DNA of 64,000 nucleotides from UKL13-2 sp031414695 (GCA_031414695.1 JANNWG010000028.1:1-64000), one strand, 5' to 3'. Counted from the stretch's first letter, positions 51,734 through 61,148 are shown. Notes: generated by a model from the letters alone, not told the origin. A program made the numbers and translations.

Positions 51734-52153
51734 ATGCAGAAGCCAACACAAAACCAACTATCTAGCCGCAGCAATGTATCGACTGGTACGCCTTGGGAAT
51801 CCATCGTCGGCTACTCACGCGCGGTGAAAATTGGCAATCACGTTTGGGTGGCAGGTACTACAGCGTCTGATGAAACAGGAAGTGTTGTTTTTCCGAATGA
51901 TGCCGCCGCGCAATCGCGCTTTATTTTAATGAAAATTGCAGCAGCCCTTGAGAGCGCTCAAGCGTCGCTAAAAGATGTAGTTCGCACCAGACTCTATGTA
52001 ACCAACATTGCCGATTGGGAGGCAGTTGGCCGCGTGCACGGCGAATTTTTCGCCGATATCCGGCCCGCATCGACGATGGTAGAGGTGTCAAAATTGATTG
52101 ATCCCTTGCATTTGGTTGAGATTGAAGTGGATGCGTATATTGTAGATAACTAG
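51734..52153 (+). CDS. RidA/YjgF-family protein
   Basis: A 139-residue member of the Rid family; RidA deaminates reactive enamine/imine intermediates. ESIVGYSRAVKIGNHVWVAGTT, VVRTRLYVTNIADWEAVGRVH and PASTMVEVSKLIDPLHLVEIEVDA match. The Arg of the active site in classic RidA (RP) is represented by RPASTMVEV. ATG 51734 is chosen over an upstream in-frame start. Subfamily is uncertain. Confidence 0.88.
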   Translation: MQKPTQNQLSSRSNVSTGTPWESIVGYSRAVKIGNHVWVAGTTASDETGSVVFPNDAAAQSRFILMKIAAALESAQASLKDVVRTRLYVTNIADWEAVGRVHGEFFADIRPASTMVEVSKLIDPLHLVEIEVDAYIVDN

Positions 52154-52232
52154 GTAGCTTCTAATAACCAGCCGTTTGTGCTGAGGTATCGAAGCACACA
52201 CTGTTAAGTGCTTGATTTATAGGGTTTGAACA

Positions 52233-52291
52233 ACCCTTCGATACGTGCAGCGCACCCTGTCCTGAGCTTGTCGAAGGATCAGGGCGAACGG
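52233..52291. repeat. CCTTCGA...TCGAAGG palindromic repeat
   Basis: CCTTCGATACGTGCAGCGCA begins the element and GAGCTTGTCGAAGG closes the hairpin, followed by ATCAGGGCGAACGG. This is a very common type of dispersed repeat in Proteobacteria. It is part of a 376-bp repeat-filled gap (52154-52529) without genes. Confidence 0.85.
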
Positions 52292-52344
52292 AACTTGAGG
52301 TTATGAGAAGCTCCCATTAGGGAATTTCTAATAACCCTGTGTCT

Positions 52345-52419
52345 TCCCGGCGAAGGCCGGGATCCAATTTTGTAAGCTGCTGATGCGTAAAAAAAATTAG
52401 ACCCCGGCCTTCGCCGGGG
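52345..52419. repeat. Inverted pair of CCCCGGCGAAGGCCGGGG-type repeats
   Basis: TCCCGGCGAAGGCCGGGA at 52345-52362 and CCCCGGCCTTCGCCGGGG at 52402-52419 are inverted copies, each also a hairpin. AGAAGCTCCCA occurs on both sides (about 52302 and 52441), like a flanking direct repeat, suggesting nested insertion of repeat units. Confidence 0.85.
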
Positions 52420-52457
52420 CGACAGTTTTTTGAGATTTTTAGAAGCTCCCACTAATC

Positions 52458-52525
52458 AAATGCGCCATTTGGCGTGTACTTCAGAGCATAAATGCTTCAA
52501 ACTACCCACCAATAAATGAGTTTTA
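52458..52525. repeat. 70-bp palindromic repeat family, copy D
   Basis: Core AGAGCATAAATGCTTCAAAC followed by TACCCACCAATAAATGAG and TTTTAC. It ends 5 bp before the TTG start of tadA, so the ribosome-binding region of tadA lies within the element. Confidence 0.8.
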
Positions 52526-52529
52526 CTTT

Positions 52530-52997
52530 TTGAGTACATTAGACGAAACCTTCATGCGCGAGGCGCTGACTCTGGCCGCACATGCTGCCACCATCGGTGA
52601 AGTCCCCGTTGGTGCGGTGGTGGTGAAAGATGGTGTGGTCATTGGTAGGGGCTTTAATCAGCCAATAACTTCTCACGATCCGACCACACATGCTGAGATT
52701 GTAGCGCTGCGCGATGCGGCTAAGTTTGTCCAAAATTATCGGCTGATCGATTGCACGCTCTACGTCACGCTTGAGCCATGCGCGATGTGTGTGGGCGCGA
52801 TGCTGCATGCACGTGTGGCGCGCGTGGTGTGGGGGGCGGCTGAGCCTAAGAGTGGGGCGTGCGGGTCGGTGATTAACTTGCCCGCTGAAGCGAAGCTCAA
52901 TCACCATGCGACTTTTGTTGGCGGTGTGCTGGCAGAGGAATCTAGTGCGATACTAAAGTCATTCTTCCGCCAGAGAAGATGCCGCGAGGAGAGTTAA
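52530..52997 (+). CDS. tadA: tRNA-specific adenosine deaminase TadA
   Basis: Deaminates A34 to inosine in tRNA-Arg(ACG). The zinc and catalytic motifs are THAEIVAL and PCAMCVGAMLHARV, with NYRLIDCTLYVTLE between. The TTG at 52530 is preferred; ATG 52554 (MREALTLAA) would cut away the short leading segment that TadA proteins usually have. In many betaproteobacteria tadA follows guaA closely, so the 11.9 kb between them here looks like inserted DNA. The stop lies 2 bp before the acyltransferase gene. Confidence 0.95.
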   Translation: MSTLDETFMREALTLAAHAATIGEVPVGAVVVKDGVVIGRGFNQPITSHDPTTHAEIVALRDAAKFVQNYRLIDCTLYVTLEPCAMCVGAMLHARVARVVWGAAEPKSGACGSVINLPAEAKLNHHATFVGGVLAEESSAILKSFFRQRRCREES

Positions 52998-52999
52998 TA

Positions 53000-54604
53000 A
53001 TGTTGAACCAGTTATCAGCGCTTGATGCGTTATTTTTGTATTTAGAAACGCCGGATACGCCAATGCATGTTGGGAGCTTTACAGTACTCGAAAAGCCACG
53101 CGGGCATCGCGGCAGTTTTTACAAAAAAATTCGTGCGCACATCGCGAGTCGTATGCATTTGGCGCCTCTTTTTTCGCGCAGACTCGCTTTTATGCCGTTT
53201 GATTTGGCGAATCCGATTTGGCTAGACGCCGAATCAATTGATCTTGATTGGCATATGCGCTCGCTAAAGCTGCCCGCACCTGGCTCGCGCGCGCAGCTTG
53301 AGGCGACTATCGCCAAGCTGCACGAGGGTATGATGGATCGTGATCGCCCGCTTTGGCAATTCACGATTATTGAAGGCTTGGCGTCTGGGGAGATCGCGTT
53401 TTATGCCAAGATTCATCATGCTGCGCTTGATGGACAAGGCGGTGTAGCGTTAGCGCAGGCGATATTGGATGTAGAGCCAAATGCCGCCAGCAAGCCTGCG
53501 CGTGAGGCGAAGGATTCGATAGCGAAGCCATCATTAACGCCATCAACCGCAAAAATGATTTCTGCTGCGCTGCGTACCAGCGTGGCACAGTACGCCAAAA
53601 TCATCAAGTCAGTACCGAGTGCGCTAATGTCAGCGGGCTCGCTTGGTGTGGCCGCATTATCATCATCGCAAGCCAAAAAATTAGGTGCGCCAACTGAGCA
53701 GCTTGCTGGTTTAGCTGATATGACAAATATCGCAAATATGGCCGTTGGACTAAGCAAATTAAAAACCGCTGACTCACCTCTGCAAGCCGCAAAAAAGCTC
53801 CTACCAAAGGGCATTAAATTAGGTCCACGCACCCCGCTAAATGTCGCTGTCAGCGGTGCGCGCGCTTTCATCACGGCGCGCATACCGCTTGATGAAACCA
53901 AGGCGATTGCAAAACATTTTGAGGTGAAATTAAATGATGTGATCTTGGCGACCTGCGCGGGCGCGTTGCGGCGTTATTTTGCGTCCTCGCCCGCAACATT
54001 AAAAAAATCAATGGTCTCTGCGGTACCCGTGAGCTTACGCGCCGCAGGCGACGCAACGCAGAATAATCAAGTCTCGATGATGTTGATTGACTTGGCGACC
54101 AATATTGCTGACCCAGCCAAGCGCATCAAAGCAATTTACAACGCCAGCATGTCAGCTAAGAATACGGCGGGCATGATGAAAGGCGTCATGTCGAGTGCGA
54201 CATCCGATTTGCCCACCTTAGGCATACCGTGGTTGATGAGCGTTATCACCCCGCTTTATAAAACAGCAGTGGCGACTAATCGTATTCCAGTGGTGGCGAA
54301 CGTGGTGGTCTCGAATGTGCCTGGCCCGCCGGTGCCGCTGTATTTGGCGGGTGCCAAAATGTGTGAGTACTATCCGGTGTCAATTGTCACGCATGGTTTG
54401 GCGCTTAATTTCACCATACATAGTTATGCGGGTAGTCTAGATTACGGCCTGATAGCGGCTAAAAAAGAAGTGCCTAAGCTCGATAAAATGGTTAAGGCAA
54501 TTCATGATGCGCATCGCGAGTTGATGTCGCTCGTTGTACCGAATCGAGCCGTAAAATCGCCCAAGGTAAAACCAGCTATCGAAAAAGTCGCCAAGAAAAA
54601 ATAG
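53000..54604 (+). CDS. Wax ester synthase / diacylglycerol O-acyltransferase (WS/DGAT)
   Basis: Bacterial WS/DGAT making storage wax esters or triacylglycerols from acyl-CoA. The catalytic motif HHAALDG (IHHAALDGQGG) is near residue 135, with PLWQFTIIEG before it and the C-terminal VVSNVPGPPVPLYLAGA typical of the family. Start is ATG 53000, preceded by GAGGAG inside the tadA end; ATG 52979 is too early. The 534-residue length is slightly above the usual 450-480. A hydrolase gene follows after 12 bp and may act on the same lipids. Confidence 0.93.
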   Translation: MLNQLSALDALFLYLETPDTPMHVGSFTVLEKPRGHRGSFYKKIRAHIASRMHLAPLFSRRLAFMPFDLANPIWLDAESIDLDWHMRSLKLPAPGSRAQLEATIAKLHEGMMDRDRPLWQFTIIEGLASGEIAFYAKIHHAALDGQGGVALAQAILDVEPNAASKPAREAKDSIAKPSLTPSTAKMISAALRTSVAQYAKIIKSVPSALMSAGSLGVAALSSSQAKKLGAPTEQLAGLADMTNIANMAVGLSKLKTADSPLQAAKKLLPKGIKLGPRTPLNVAVSGARAFITARIPLDETKAIAKHFEVKLNDVILATCAGALRRYFASSPATLKKSMVSAVPVSLRAAGDATQNNQVSMMLIDLATNIADPAKRIKAIYNASMSAKNTAGMMKGVMSSATSDLPTLGIPWLMSVITPLYKTAVATNRIPVVANVVVSNVPGPPVPLYLAGAKMCEYYPVSIVTHGLALNFTIHSYAGSLDYGLIAAKKEVPKLDKMVKAIHDAHRELMSLVVPNRAVKSPKVKPAIEKVAKKK

Positions 54605-54616
54605 GAGAGTATTAGA

Positions 54617-55483
54617 GTGGCAGCCAGAAAAAAATCAGCAAGCAGAGCAAACGCAAACACGAACCTAAACGTCACAATAGATGCATCATTAGATGAAGAA
54701 GTTTTGTCATTAGAAGACGACCTAAAAGCGCCAAATGCATTATTGATAGCACTTGAAACGCGCGCGCCGTGGGAATTAGGTGTCACCCTAGCCGCATGGC
54801 CGCTCTTAAAAAATGCACCTGAAGGCGATGGTCATGCCGTTATCGTATTTCCAGGCTTAGGCGCGGGCGATCTCACTACCGCACCGTTGCGTAATTTTTT
54901 GTCTGGACTCGGCTATGACACTTATGGATGGGATATGGGTCGTAACCTAGGCCCACGTGAAGGCGTGCTGCAAAAAAGCGCAGAGCGAATCGGCGAAATC
55001 TATAAAGCTACTGGCCGCAAAGTGAGTCTAGTCGGTTGGAGCTTAGGCGGTATTTATGCGCGCGAATTTGCCAAACTACTGCCTGACATGGTGCGATCAG
55101 TCATCACTCTAGGCACACCGTTTGCGGGTGATCCAAAGGCGACAAATGCGTGGTGGCTTTACCAATTTGCTAACGGCAAAAAGCCGCATGACCCCGCACT
55201 TCTCGCGCGGCTAAAAAATGCCCCGCCGTTGCCCACCACTTCTATCTATTCGCGCACGGATGGCGTTGTGGCATGGCAACTATCGCATCAAGCGGAAACG
55301 GCAAGTGCAGAAAATATTGAAGTCATCGCCAGCCATGTCGGCATGGGTGTGAATCCTGTAGCGCTATATGCAGTTGCTGATCGACTCGCCCAAGTCGATG
55401 GCAATTGGAAAAAGTTTGAACGTAGCGGTTGGAAACAATATTTTTATCGCGATACAACGCGTGAAGCTAATGGTTGGTTTTGA
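54617..55483 (+). CDS. Alpha/beta-hydrolase (lipase/esterase-like)
   Basis: A 288-residue alpha/beta-hydrolase. The nucleophile elbow is GWSLGG (VSLVGWSLGGIYAREFAK), the acid Asp probably in YSRTDGVVAW and the His in VIASHVGMGVNP. The first 60 residues are Lys/Ala/Asn-rich and then acidic, without a signal peptide. GTG 54617 lies 12 bp after the WS/DGAT gene, so the two form an operon; a role in lipid turnover is inferred. Confidence 0.85.
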   Translation: MAARKKSASRANANTNLNVTIDASLDEEVLSLEDDLKAPNALLIALETRAPWELGVTLAAWPLLKNAPEGDGHAVIVFPGLGAGDLTTAPLRNFLSGLGYDTYGWDMGRNLGPREGVLQKSAERIGEIYKATGRKVSLVGWSLGGIYAREFAKLLPDMVRSVITLGTPFAGDPKATNAWWLYQFANGKKPHDPALLARLKNAPPLPTTSIYSRTDGVVAWQLSHQAETASAENIEVIASHVGMGVNPVALYAVADRLAQVDGNWKKFERSGWKQYFYRDTTREANGWF

Positions 55484-55497
55484 TTTATATTTTTATG

Positions 55498-55567
55498 TAA
55501 AGTCGTTTATTGGCGTGCATTTACAGCCATTTTTGCTTCAAAGCAGCCGTGAATACTAGTGTTTTTA
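55498..55567. repeat. 70-bp palindromic repeat family, copy G
   Basis: AAAGTCGTTTATTGGCGTGC, then CAGCCATTTTTGCTTCAAAG and GCAGCCGTGAATACTAGTG, ending in a T-tract. This is the most diverged copy. It lies between the two hydrolase genes. Confidence 0.75.
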
Positions 55568-55588
55568 ATTATCTAAAAGTTACCGTAC

Positions 55589-56515
55589 ATGCCTAATATC
55601 GACGCAAACGGACTCAGCCTGCACTATGAATCAATCGGACACGAGACAGATCCGCCTATTGTATTGATCATGGGCTTAGCGGTGCAGATGATTTTGTGGC
55701 CTGATGCATTGTGCGAAATGTTGGCGGCTAAAGGTTTTCGCGTGATTCGTTTTGATAATCGTGATGTGGGGTTATCGACGCATCTCAATCATTTGGGCAA
55801 ACCCAATATCGCGCTTGAGTACATGAAATTTATGATGGGCGCCACATTAAAGGCGCCCTACAAAATAGACGATATGGCAGCAGACACAGCAGCACTAATC
55901 GGCGCATTAAAGCTTGAGCGTGTACACATAGTCGGTGCCAGCATGGGGGGCATGATTGCGCAAAATTTAGCGGCGTCATTGCCAATGCAAATTGCCAGTC
56001 TCACGTCTATTATGTCCACCACCGGACGTCGCAGCTTACCCAATGCATCATGGCGCGCGACAAAAGCACTACTCACACCAACAGCAAAGCGCGGAGACAC
56101 TGCGGGTGCGATTAATCGCATGATGAAAGTCTTCAGCGCTATCGCCAGCCGCAGTCATCCGCCATCTGCCGAGCACATTCGAGATATTTGCACACGACAC
56201 GTGATGCGCGCAAATAACCCAGAAGGCGGCGCGCGCCAGCTATTTGCCATTGCTGCCAGCGGCGACAGGACCAACATCGTCAGACAAATAAAAGTACCAA
56301 CCTTAGTTATCCACGGCGATGAAGATGAGCTGATTCCCTATGCTGCTGGCTTAGAAACCGCACGCATGGTGCGTGAGGGCGGCGGTCAAGCTAACGCACT
56401 GATACTCGAAGGCATGGGACACGATATGCCGGAGATTTTTTGGCCGCGATTAGCGGACGAGATTGCGGCGCATTGTTGGGCAGCGAGCGTTGATCAAAAT
56501 GTTAAAAATGCTTGA
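55589..56515 (+). CDS. Alpha/beta-hydrolase
   Basis: A 308-residue hydrolase of the haloperoxidase/aclacinomycin-esterase-like type. The nucleophile elbow is GASMGG (HIVGASMGGMIAQNLA), the oxyanion region VLIMGLAVQMILWPD, the Asp in VIHGDEDELIPY and the His in LEGMGHDMP. The start ATG 55589 gives the normal IDANGLSLHYESIG opening. Substrate unknown. It is separated from the first hydrolase gene by repeat copy G. Confidence 0.9.
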   Translation: MPNIDANGLSLHYESIGHETDPPIVLIMGLAVQMILWPDALCEMLAAKGFRVIRFDNRDVGLSTHLNHLGKPNIALEYMKFMMGATLKAPYKIDDMAADTAALIGALKLERVHIVGASMGGMIAQNLAASLPMQIASLTSIMSTTGRRSLPNASWRATKALLTPTAKRGDTAGAINRMMKVFSAIASRSHPPSAEHIRDICTRHVMRANNPEGGARQLFAIAASGDRTNIVRQIKVPTLVIHGDEDELIPYAAGLETARMVREGGGQANALILEGMGHDMPEIFWPRLADEIAAHCWAASVDQNVKNA

Positions 56516-56608
56516 TTAGCATTCAGACTCACTTCAGGTGGTTAGAACAAAATAGCGCTTCTCGATAGCGCCGATGATAAAATCGCACCTTAATATTTGT
56601 GATTAGTC

Positions 56609-59600
56609 ATGACACTTTCCCCATTCGTACACCTGCGGTTGCATTCTGAATTTTCTATCACCGATAGCATTGTTCGGCTTGATGATGCCGTAGCGAAGGC
56701 GTCGGGCGATAAGATGCCTGCTTTGGCGCTGACTGATCTTGGCAATTTATTTGGGGCGGTGAAATTTTTTAAGTTAGCGCGCGGGCGCGGTGTGCAGCCG
56801 ATTGTTGGTTGCGAGTGTGTAATTGAAAACACTAAAAACCGTGATCAATCCTCGCGCATTTTGCTTCTATGTCGCAATGATGCGGGCTACTTAAACTTAT
56901 GCCAGCTACTCACTCGCGCTTATCGAGAAAACATGTGGCGTGGGCGTGCAGAGTTTAAGCGTGAGTGGCTAAATCGTGATACTACCGATGGCTTAATCGC
57001 CTTATCTGGTGCGGCGTTTGGCGATATTGGTCAGGCCTTGATGCAATCTGACACTAAGCGCGCAATGACACTTGCACAAGCGTGGAGTGTGGATTTTCCT
57101 GACGCCTTTTACATCGAGCTTCAGCGTGCGGGACATGAGGGCGATGAAGCGTTAGTGGCGGCCTCTATTAATTTGGCGAGTGTGACTGATTTGCCAGTAG
57201 TGGCAACGCATCCTGTGCAATTTACCGAGCGTGATGACTTTAAGGCGCATGAGGCGCGGGTGTGCATTGCGCGCGGCGAAGTGTTGGGTGATAAACGTCG
57301 CAGCAATGATTTTAGTGAAGAGCAATATTTCAAAACGACTACGGAAATGGCCGCGCTGTTTGCTGACTTGCCGGAAGCAATTACAAATACGCTAGAGATT
57401 GCCAAGCGTTGTCATTTTGAATTTGTGCTGGGTAAATCACGACTGCCAAATTTTCCGACGCCGAATGGGGAATCCATTGAAGCGTATTTGTTTGATAGCG
57501 CGTGTGCTGGTTTAGAAAAGCGTTTGTCTGTGCTGTATTTGGATGCGGCGAAGCGCGACGAAGTGCGGCCTACCTATATGGCGCGGCTCGAGTTTGAAGT
57601 TAAAACAATTGTACACATGGGCTTTCCCGGCTACTTTTTGATCGTTGCGGATTTCATCAGTTGGGCTAAAAATAATGGCGTTCCCGTCGGCCCAGGGCGT
57701 GGTTCGGGAGCAGGCTCGTTGGTAGCGTATTCGCTGGGCATTACTGATCTTGATCCACTCGAATATGATTTACTATTTGAGCGTTTTCTCAATCCTGAAC
57801 GTGTCTCCATGCCCGACTTTGATATCGACTTTTGCCAAGAGGGTCGCGATCGTGTCATTGATTATGTGAAGAACAAATACGGGCATGATTCGGTTTCGCA
57901 AATTGTCACGTTTGGTACCATGGCGGCAAAAGCGGTGATACGCGATGTCGGGCGTGTGCTCAGCATGGGCTACAACCAAGTTGATGGCATCGCCAAATTG
58001 ATACCAAATCAGCTCGGCATCACGCTCACTGAGGCGATGAAGCTTGAAGCGCAATTTAACGAACGCATTAAGGCGGAGGAAGAAGTTGCTGAGCTGATGG
58101 CGTTAGCACTTAAGCTCGAAGGCATTACGCGTAACGTCGGCATGCACGCAGGTGGCGTCTTGATTGCACCTGGGCCGCTGACAGACTTCACGCCGCTTTA
58201 TGTCGCGGATGGCTCAACGTCATTTGTGAGTCAATACGATAAGGATGATGTGGAGGCAGTGGGCTTGGTGAAGTTTGACTTTTTGGGCTTAACCACGCTC
58301 ACCGTGATTGAAGAGGCATTAACGCTTATTCGCGAGCAACCGGCACACAAAAATTTCTCGCTAGAGCATGTGGCGTTGGATGACAAGGCGTCATACGATA
58401 TTTTTGCGCGCGGCTCGACGGTGGCGATATTTCAATTTGAAAGCGGCGGTATGCGCGATTTAATTAAAAAAGCGCGCCCGACTTCAGTGGAAGACTTAAC
58501 CGCGCTCAATGCGCTCTATCGCCCCGGCCCGATGGCGCTTATACCAGACTACATTAAGCGTAAAACGGGGGAGGAAAAAGTGACTTTCCTCGACCCACGC
58601 GTGGAGCCAGTATTGTCGCCGACTTGCGGCATCATGGTCTATCAAGAGCAGGTGATGCAAATCGCGCAGGTGATTGGTGGCTACTCGCTCGGCGGGGCAG
58701 ATTTACTGCGCCGCGCGATGGGCAAAAAGAAGGCCGAAGAGATGGCCGAACATCGCAGTATTTTCAAAGAAGGTGCAGAGAAAAATGGTGTGAAAGCGAG
58801 TGTAGCCAATGAGTTATTTGACTTCATGGAAAAATTCGCGGGCTACGGGTTTAATAAATCGCACTCAGCAGCGTATTCGCTGTTGGCGTATCACACTGCT
58901 TACTTAAAAGCGCATTTTCCGGCGGCATTTATGGCAGCCAACATGAGCTGCATTATGGATTTCACCGATAAGGTGCAACTCATTGCTGATGATGTTCGCA
59001 CGATTGGCTTAACGCTTTTGGCACCCGATATTAATGTCGGCTCGTATCGTTTTTATCCGGTGGATGATCTGACCATTCGCTATGGGTTAGGCGCAGTAAA
59101 AGGTACTGGCCGCGCCGCGATTGAGGCGATTGTTGCTGCAAGACTGGCGGGCGGGCACTTCACAGATTTACTTGATTTTGTGAAACGTGTAGATCGGTCT
59201 CGTGTGAATCGTCGCGCAATGGAAGCACTCATTCGTGCAGGTGCTTTTGATCAAATTACGCCAAACCGTGCGGCGCTAATTGCCACGTTGCCGCAAGCCG
59301 TTGAATTAGCCGATAAAGCAGAACGCGATGCGCAGCAGGTAAATTTATTTGGTGATACCACACCTGAGTCTGGCGGCGTGTTGGCGCTAGTGGATGTGCC
59401 AATGTGGTCAGCGCGTGATCGGCTCAATAACGAAAAAATTTCGCTCGGATTTTATTTATCCGGTCATCCATTCACGACGTATGCCCGCGAAATTCGCCAA
59501 TTTGCAGGTACGTTACTGGCAGATTTGCAGCCAAAGAATGAATCAATTTTGATGGCCGGTATTTTGTATGAGCAGCGCGTTCGCAATGGCAAACGTGGCC

Positions 59601-60124
59601 GCATGTGTGTGATGACATTGGACGACGGCAGTGCGCGGGCTGACGTCGTGGCGTATAGCGAAATTTTTGATAAGCGTCGTCAATTGATACGCGACGATCA
59701 GCCGTTGATTGTGCGTGGTCGCGTCTCGCATGATGATTTTTCTGGCGGCAATCGGGTGATTGCGGATGATGTTATTTCGCTGGACGAAGCGCGCAAATTT
59801 ATTCGCACGATGACGCTCACCATTAGTGGTCCAGCTGATACTGCAAAGCTGCGCCGACTCCTCACGCCGCACTTAGCCCCTAGTGAGCGCGATGCCGCAA
59901 GTATAAAAATTATTTATAACAACGGCGACGCCGAGACCACGCTTATGCTGCCCGATCAATGGCGCATCCGCGTCAGTGAGCCGATTGTGGATGCGCTCAG
60001 TGAATGGCTGGGCGTGGATAACATCAACTTCATCTATGACGCCACCAACATGATGCCAGCCCCACCGCAGCGTGGCTGGCGTGACAATTTTCAGTCGCAG
60101 TTTTCAGGCGCAGGTGAATATTGA
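56609..60124 (+). CDS. dnaE: DNA polymerase III alpha subunit
   Basis: Replicative polymerase of 1171 residues. The N-terminal PHP domain begins FVHLRLHSEFSITDS. The palm catalytic aspartates are in PDFDIDFCQEGRDRVIDYV, with Asp403 and Asp405 expected to bind metal and Asp407 conserved. GFPGYFLIVADFISWAK and PVGPGRGSGAGS are signature blocks. The beta-clamp-binding and OB regions follow (LADLQPKNESILMAGILYEQ). It belongs to the DnaE1 type by length and order. Confidence 0.98.
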   Translation: MTLSPFVHLRLHSEFSITDSIVRLDDAVAKASGDKMPALALTDLGNLFGAVKFFKLARGRGVQPIVGCECVIENTKNRDQSSRILLLCRNDAGYLNLCQLLTRAYRENMWRGRAEFKREWLNRDTTDGLIALSGAAFGDIGQALMQSDTKRAMTLAQAWSVDFPDAFYIELQRAGHEGDEALVAASINLASVTDLPVVATHPVQFTERDDFKAHEARVCIARGEVLGDKRRSNDFSEEQYFKTTTEMAALFADLPEAITNTLEIAKRCHFEFVLGKSRLPNFPTPNGESIEAYLFDSACAGLEKRLSVLYLDAAKRDEVRPTYMARLEFEVKTIVHMGFPGYFLIVADFISWAKNNGVPVGPGRGSGAGSLVAYSLGITDLDPLEYDLLFERFLNPERVSMPDFDIDFCQEGRDRVIDYVKNKYGHDSVSQIVTFGTMAAKAVIRDVGRVLSMGYNQVDGIAKLIPNQLGITLTEAMKLEAQFNERIKAEEEVAELMALALKLEGITRNVGMHAGGVLIAPGPLTDFTPLYVADGSTSFVSQYDKDDVEAVGLVKFDFLGLTTLTVIEEALTLIREQPAHKNFSLEHVALDDKASYDIFARGSTVAIFQFESGGMRDLIKKARPTSVEDLTALNALYRPGPMALIPDYIKRKTGEEKVTFLDPRVEPVLSPTCGIMVYQEQVMQIAQVIGGYSLGGADLLRRAMGKKKAEEMAEHRSIFKEGAEKNGVKASVANELFDFMEKFAGYGFNKSHSAAYSLLAYHTAYLKAHFPAAFMAANMSCIMDFTDKVQLIADDVRTIGLTLLAPDINVGSYRFYPVDDLTIRYGLGAVKGTGRAAIEAIVAARLAGGHFTDLLDFVKRVDRSRVNRRAMEALIRAGAFDQITPNRAALIATLPQAVELADKAERDAQQVNLFGDTTPESGGVLALVDVPMWSARDRLNNEKISLGFYLSGHPFTTYAREIRQFAGTLLADLQPKNESILMAGILYEQRVRNGKRGRMCVMTLDDGSARADVVAYSEIFDKRRQLIRDDQPLIVRGRVSHDDFSGGNRVIADDVISLDEARKFIRTMTLTISGPADTAKLRRLLTPHLAPSERDAASIKIIYNNGDAETTLMLPDQWRIRVSEPIVDALSEWLGVDNINFIYDATNMMPAPPQRGWRDNFQSQFSGAGEY

Positions 60125-60144
60125 GGGTCACTTCATTAAGCAGC

Positions 60145-60210
60145 AAACTCGCCTATTGGCGGGCTATTAAGAGCAATAGTGCTTCAAAATGTGCGTCAAT
60201 AGGCGAGTTT
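60145..60210. repeat. 70-bp palindromic repeat family, copy E
   Basis: The best-preserved copy: AAACTCGCCTATTG at 60145-60158 pairs perfectly with CAATAGGCGAGTTT at 60197-60210, around the GGCGGGC ... AGCAATAGTGCTTCAAA core. A TTTTAATTATT tract follows, so it may also end the dnaE transcript. Confidence 0.9.
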
Positions 60211-60280
60211 TAATTATTATTGATATCGTTGTGTCACAGTCGCTACGTTAAAATAGTGATTCTTTTAGGTTAGGATTTTC

Positions 60281-61144
60281 GTGTCAGATCGCCTCAACGT
60301 CATTCCCCAATATTTACTTCCCAAGCTGGCATTAACAGTCTTCGCCGGTATGGTTGCAGGGGCGAAATGGGGCAACTTAACCACGCGCATTATTACGTGG
60401 TTTGTGGCGCGCTACCGCGTGAACATGGCTGAGGCGGCTAACCCTAACATCACTAGTTACGCCACTTTTAATGATTTTTTTACGCGACCACTCAAAGTCG
60501 GTGCGAGACCATTGGCGTCGGCGGATTACCTTTGTCCTGTTGACGGCGCGATTAGTCAATTTGGCGCTATTGATCGAGATCAAATTTTTCAAGCGAAGGG
60601 ACATCATTATTCGACAACGGCGTTAGTTGGCGGCGATGCCGCACTCGCCGCGCAATTTGTTGATGGTCAATTTGCCACGCTGTATTTAAGTCCTAAGGAT
60701 TACCATCGCATTCATATGCCGTGTGACGGCGTATTGCGGCGCATGATTTATGTGCCGGGCGCGCTTTTTTCGGTGAACCCTACCACCGCACGCGGTGTGC
60801 CGGGTCTATTTGCACGTAATGAACGTGTGGTGTGCGTGTTTGAATCCAAGCACGGGCCGTTTGTATTAACACTCGTTGGCGCGACCATTGTGGGCTCGAT
60901 GTCAACCGTGTGGCATGGACTTGTCAACCCACCGCGCTTGCCAAAGGTGACAGATTGGCATTACGACGACAATAAAGTTTCGCTTAAAAAAGGCGATGAA
61001 ATGGGCAGATTTTTATTAGGCTCCACCGTGGTGATGCTATTTCCGAAGAACACAATTGCCTTCAATAATGCATGGCAGCCCGCTGGGGCGATTCGGATGG
61101 GCGAAACAATGGCCGCATCAGTGCAGCGTGAACCATTACAATAG
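60281..61144 (+). CDS. psd: Phosphatidylserine decarboxylase
   Basis: Pyruvoyl enzyme making phosphatidylethanolamine. Autocleavage would occur in LLGSTVVMLFP at about residues 245-252, where Ser becomes the pyruvoyl group. YHRIHMPCDGVLRRMIYVPG and WHGLVNPP are family motifs. GTG 60281 is the start. It lies directly upstream of pssA (4-bp gap), and psd-pssA-leuA is the common betaproteobacterial order. Confidence 0.97.
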   Translation: MSDRLNVIPQYLLPKLALTVFAGMVAGAKWGNLTTRIITWFVARYRVNMAEAANPNITSYATFNDFFTRPLKVGARPLASADYLCPVDGAISQFGAIDRDQIFQAKGHHYSTTALVGGDAALAAQFVDGQFATLYLSPKDYHRIHMPCDGVLRRMIYVPGALFSVNPTTARGVPGLFARNERVVCVFESKHGPFVLTLVGATIVGSMSTVWHGLVNPPRLPKVTDWHYDDNKVSLKKGDEMGRFLLGSTVVMLFPKNTIAFNNAWQPAGAIRMGETMAASVQREPLQ

Positions 61145-61148
61145 CGTT

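Noticed and set aside
40646..52529. Integrase, transposase or CRISPR array in the accessory block
   Set aside because: I looked for tyrosine or serine recombinase motifs, DDE transposases and regular spacer repeats and saw none; the guaA tails are spaced irregularly and are not CRISPR repeats.
61056..61148. Extended N-terminus for PssA
   Set aside because: These codons lie inside psd in another frame; ATG 61149 gives the normal PssA start.
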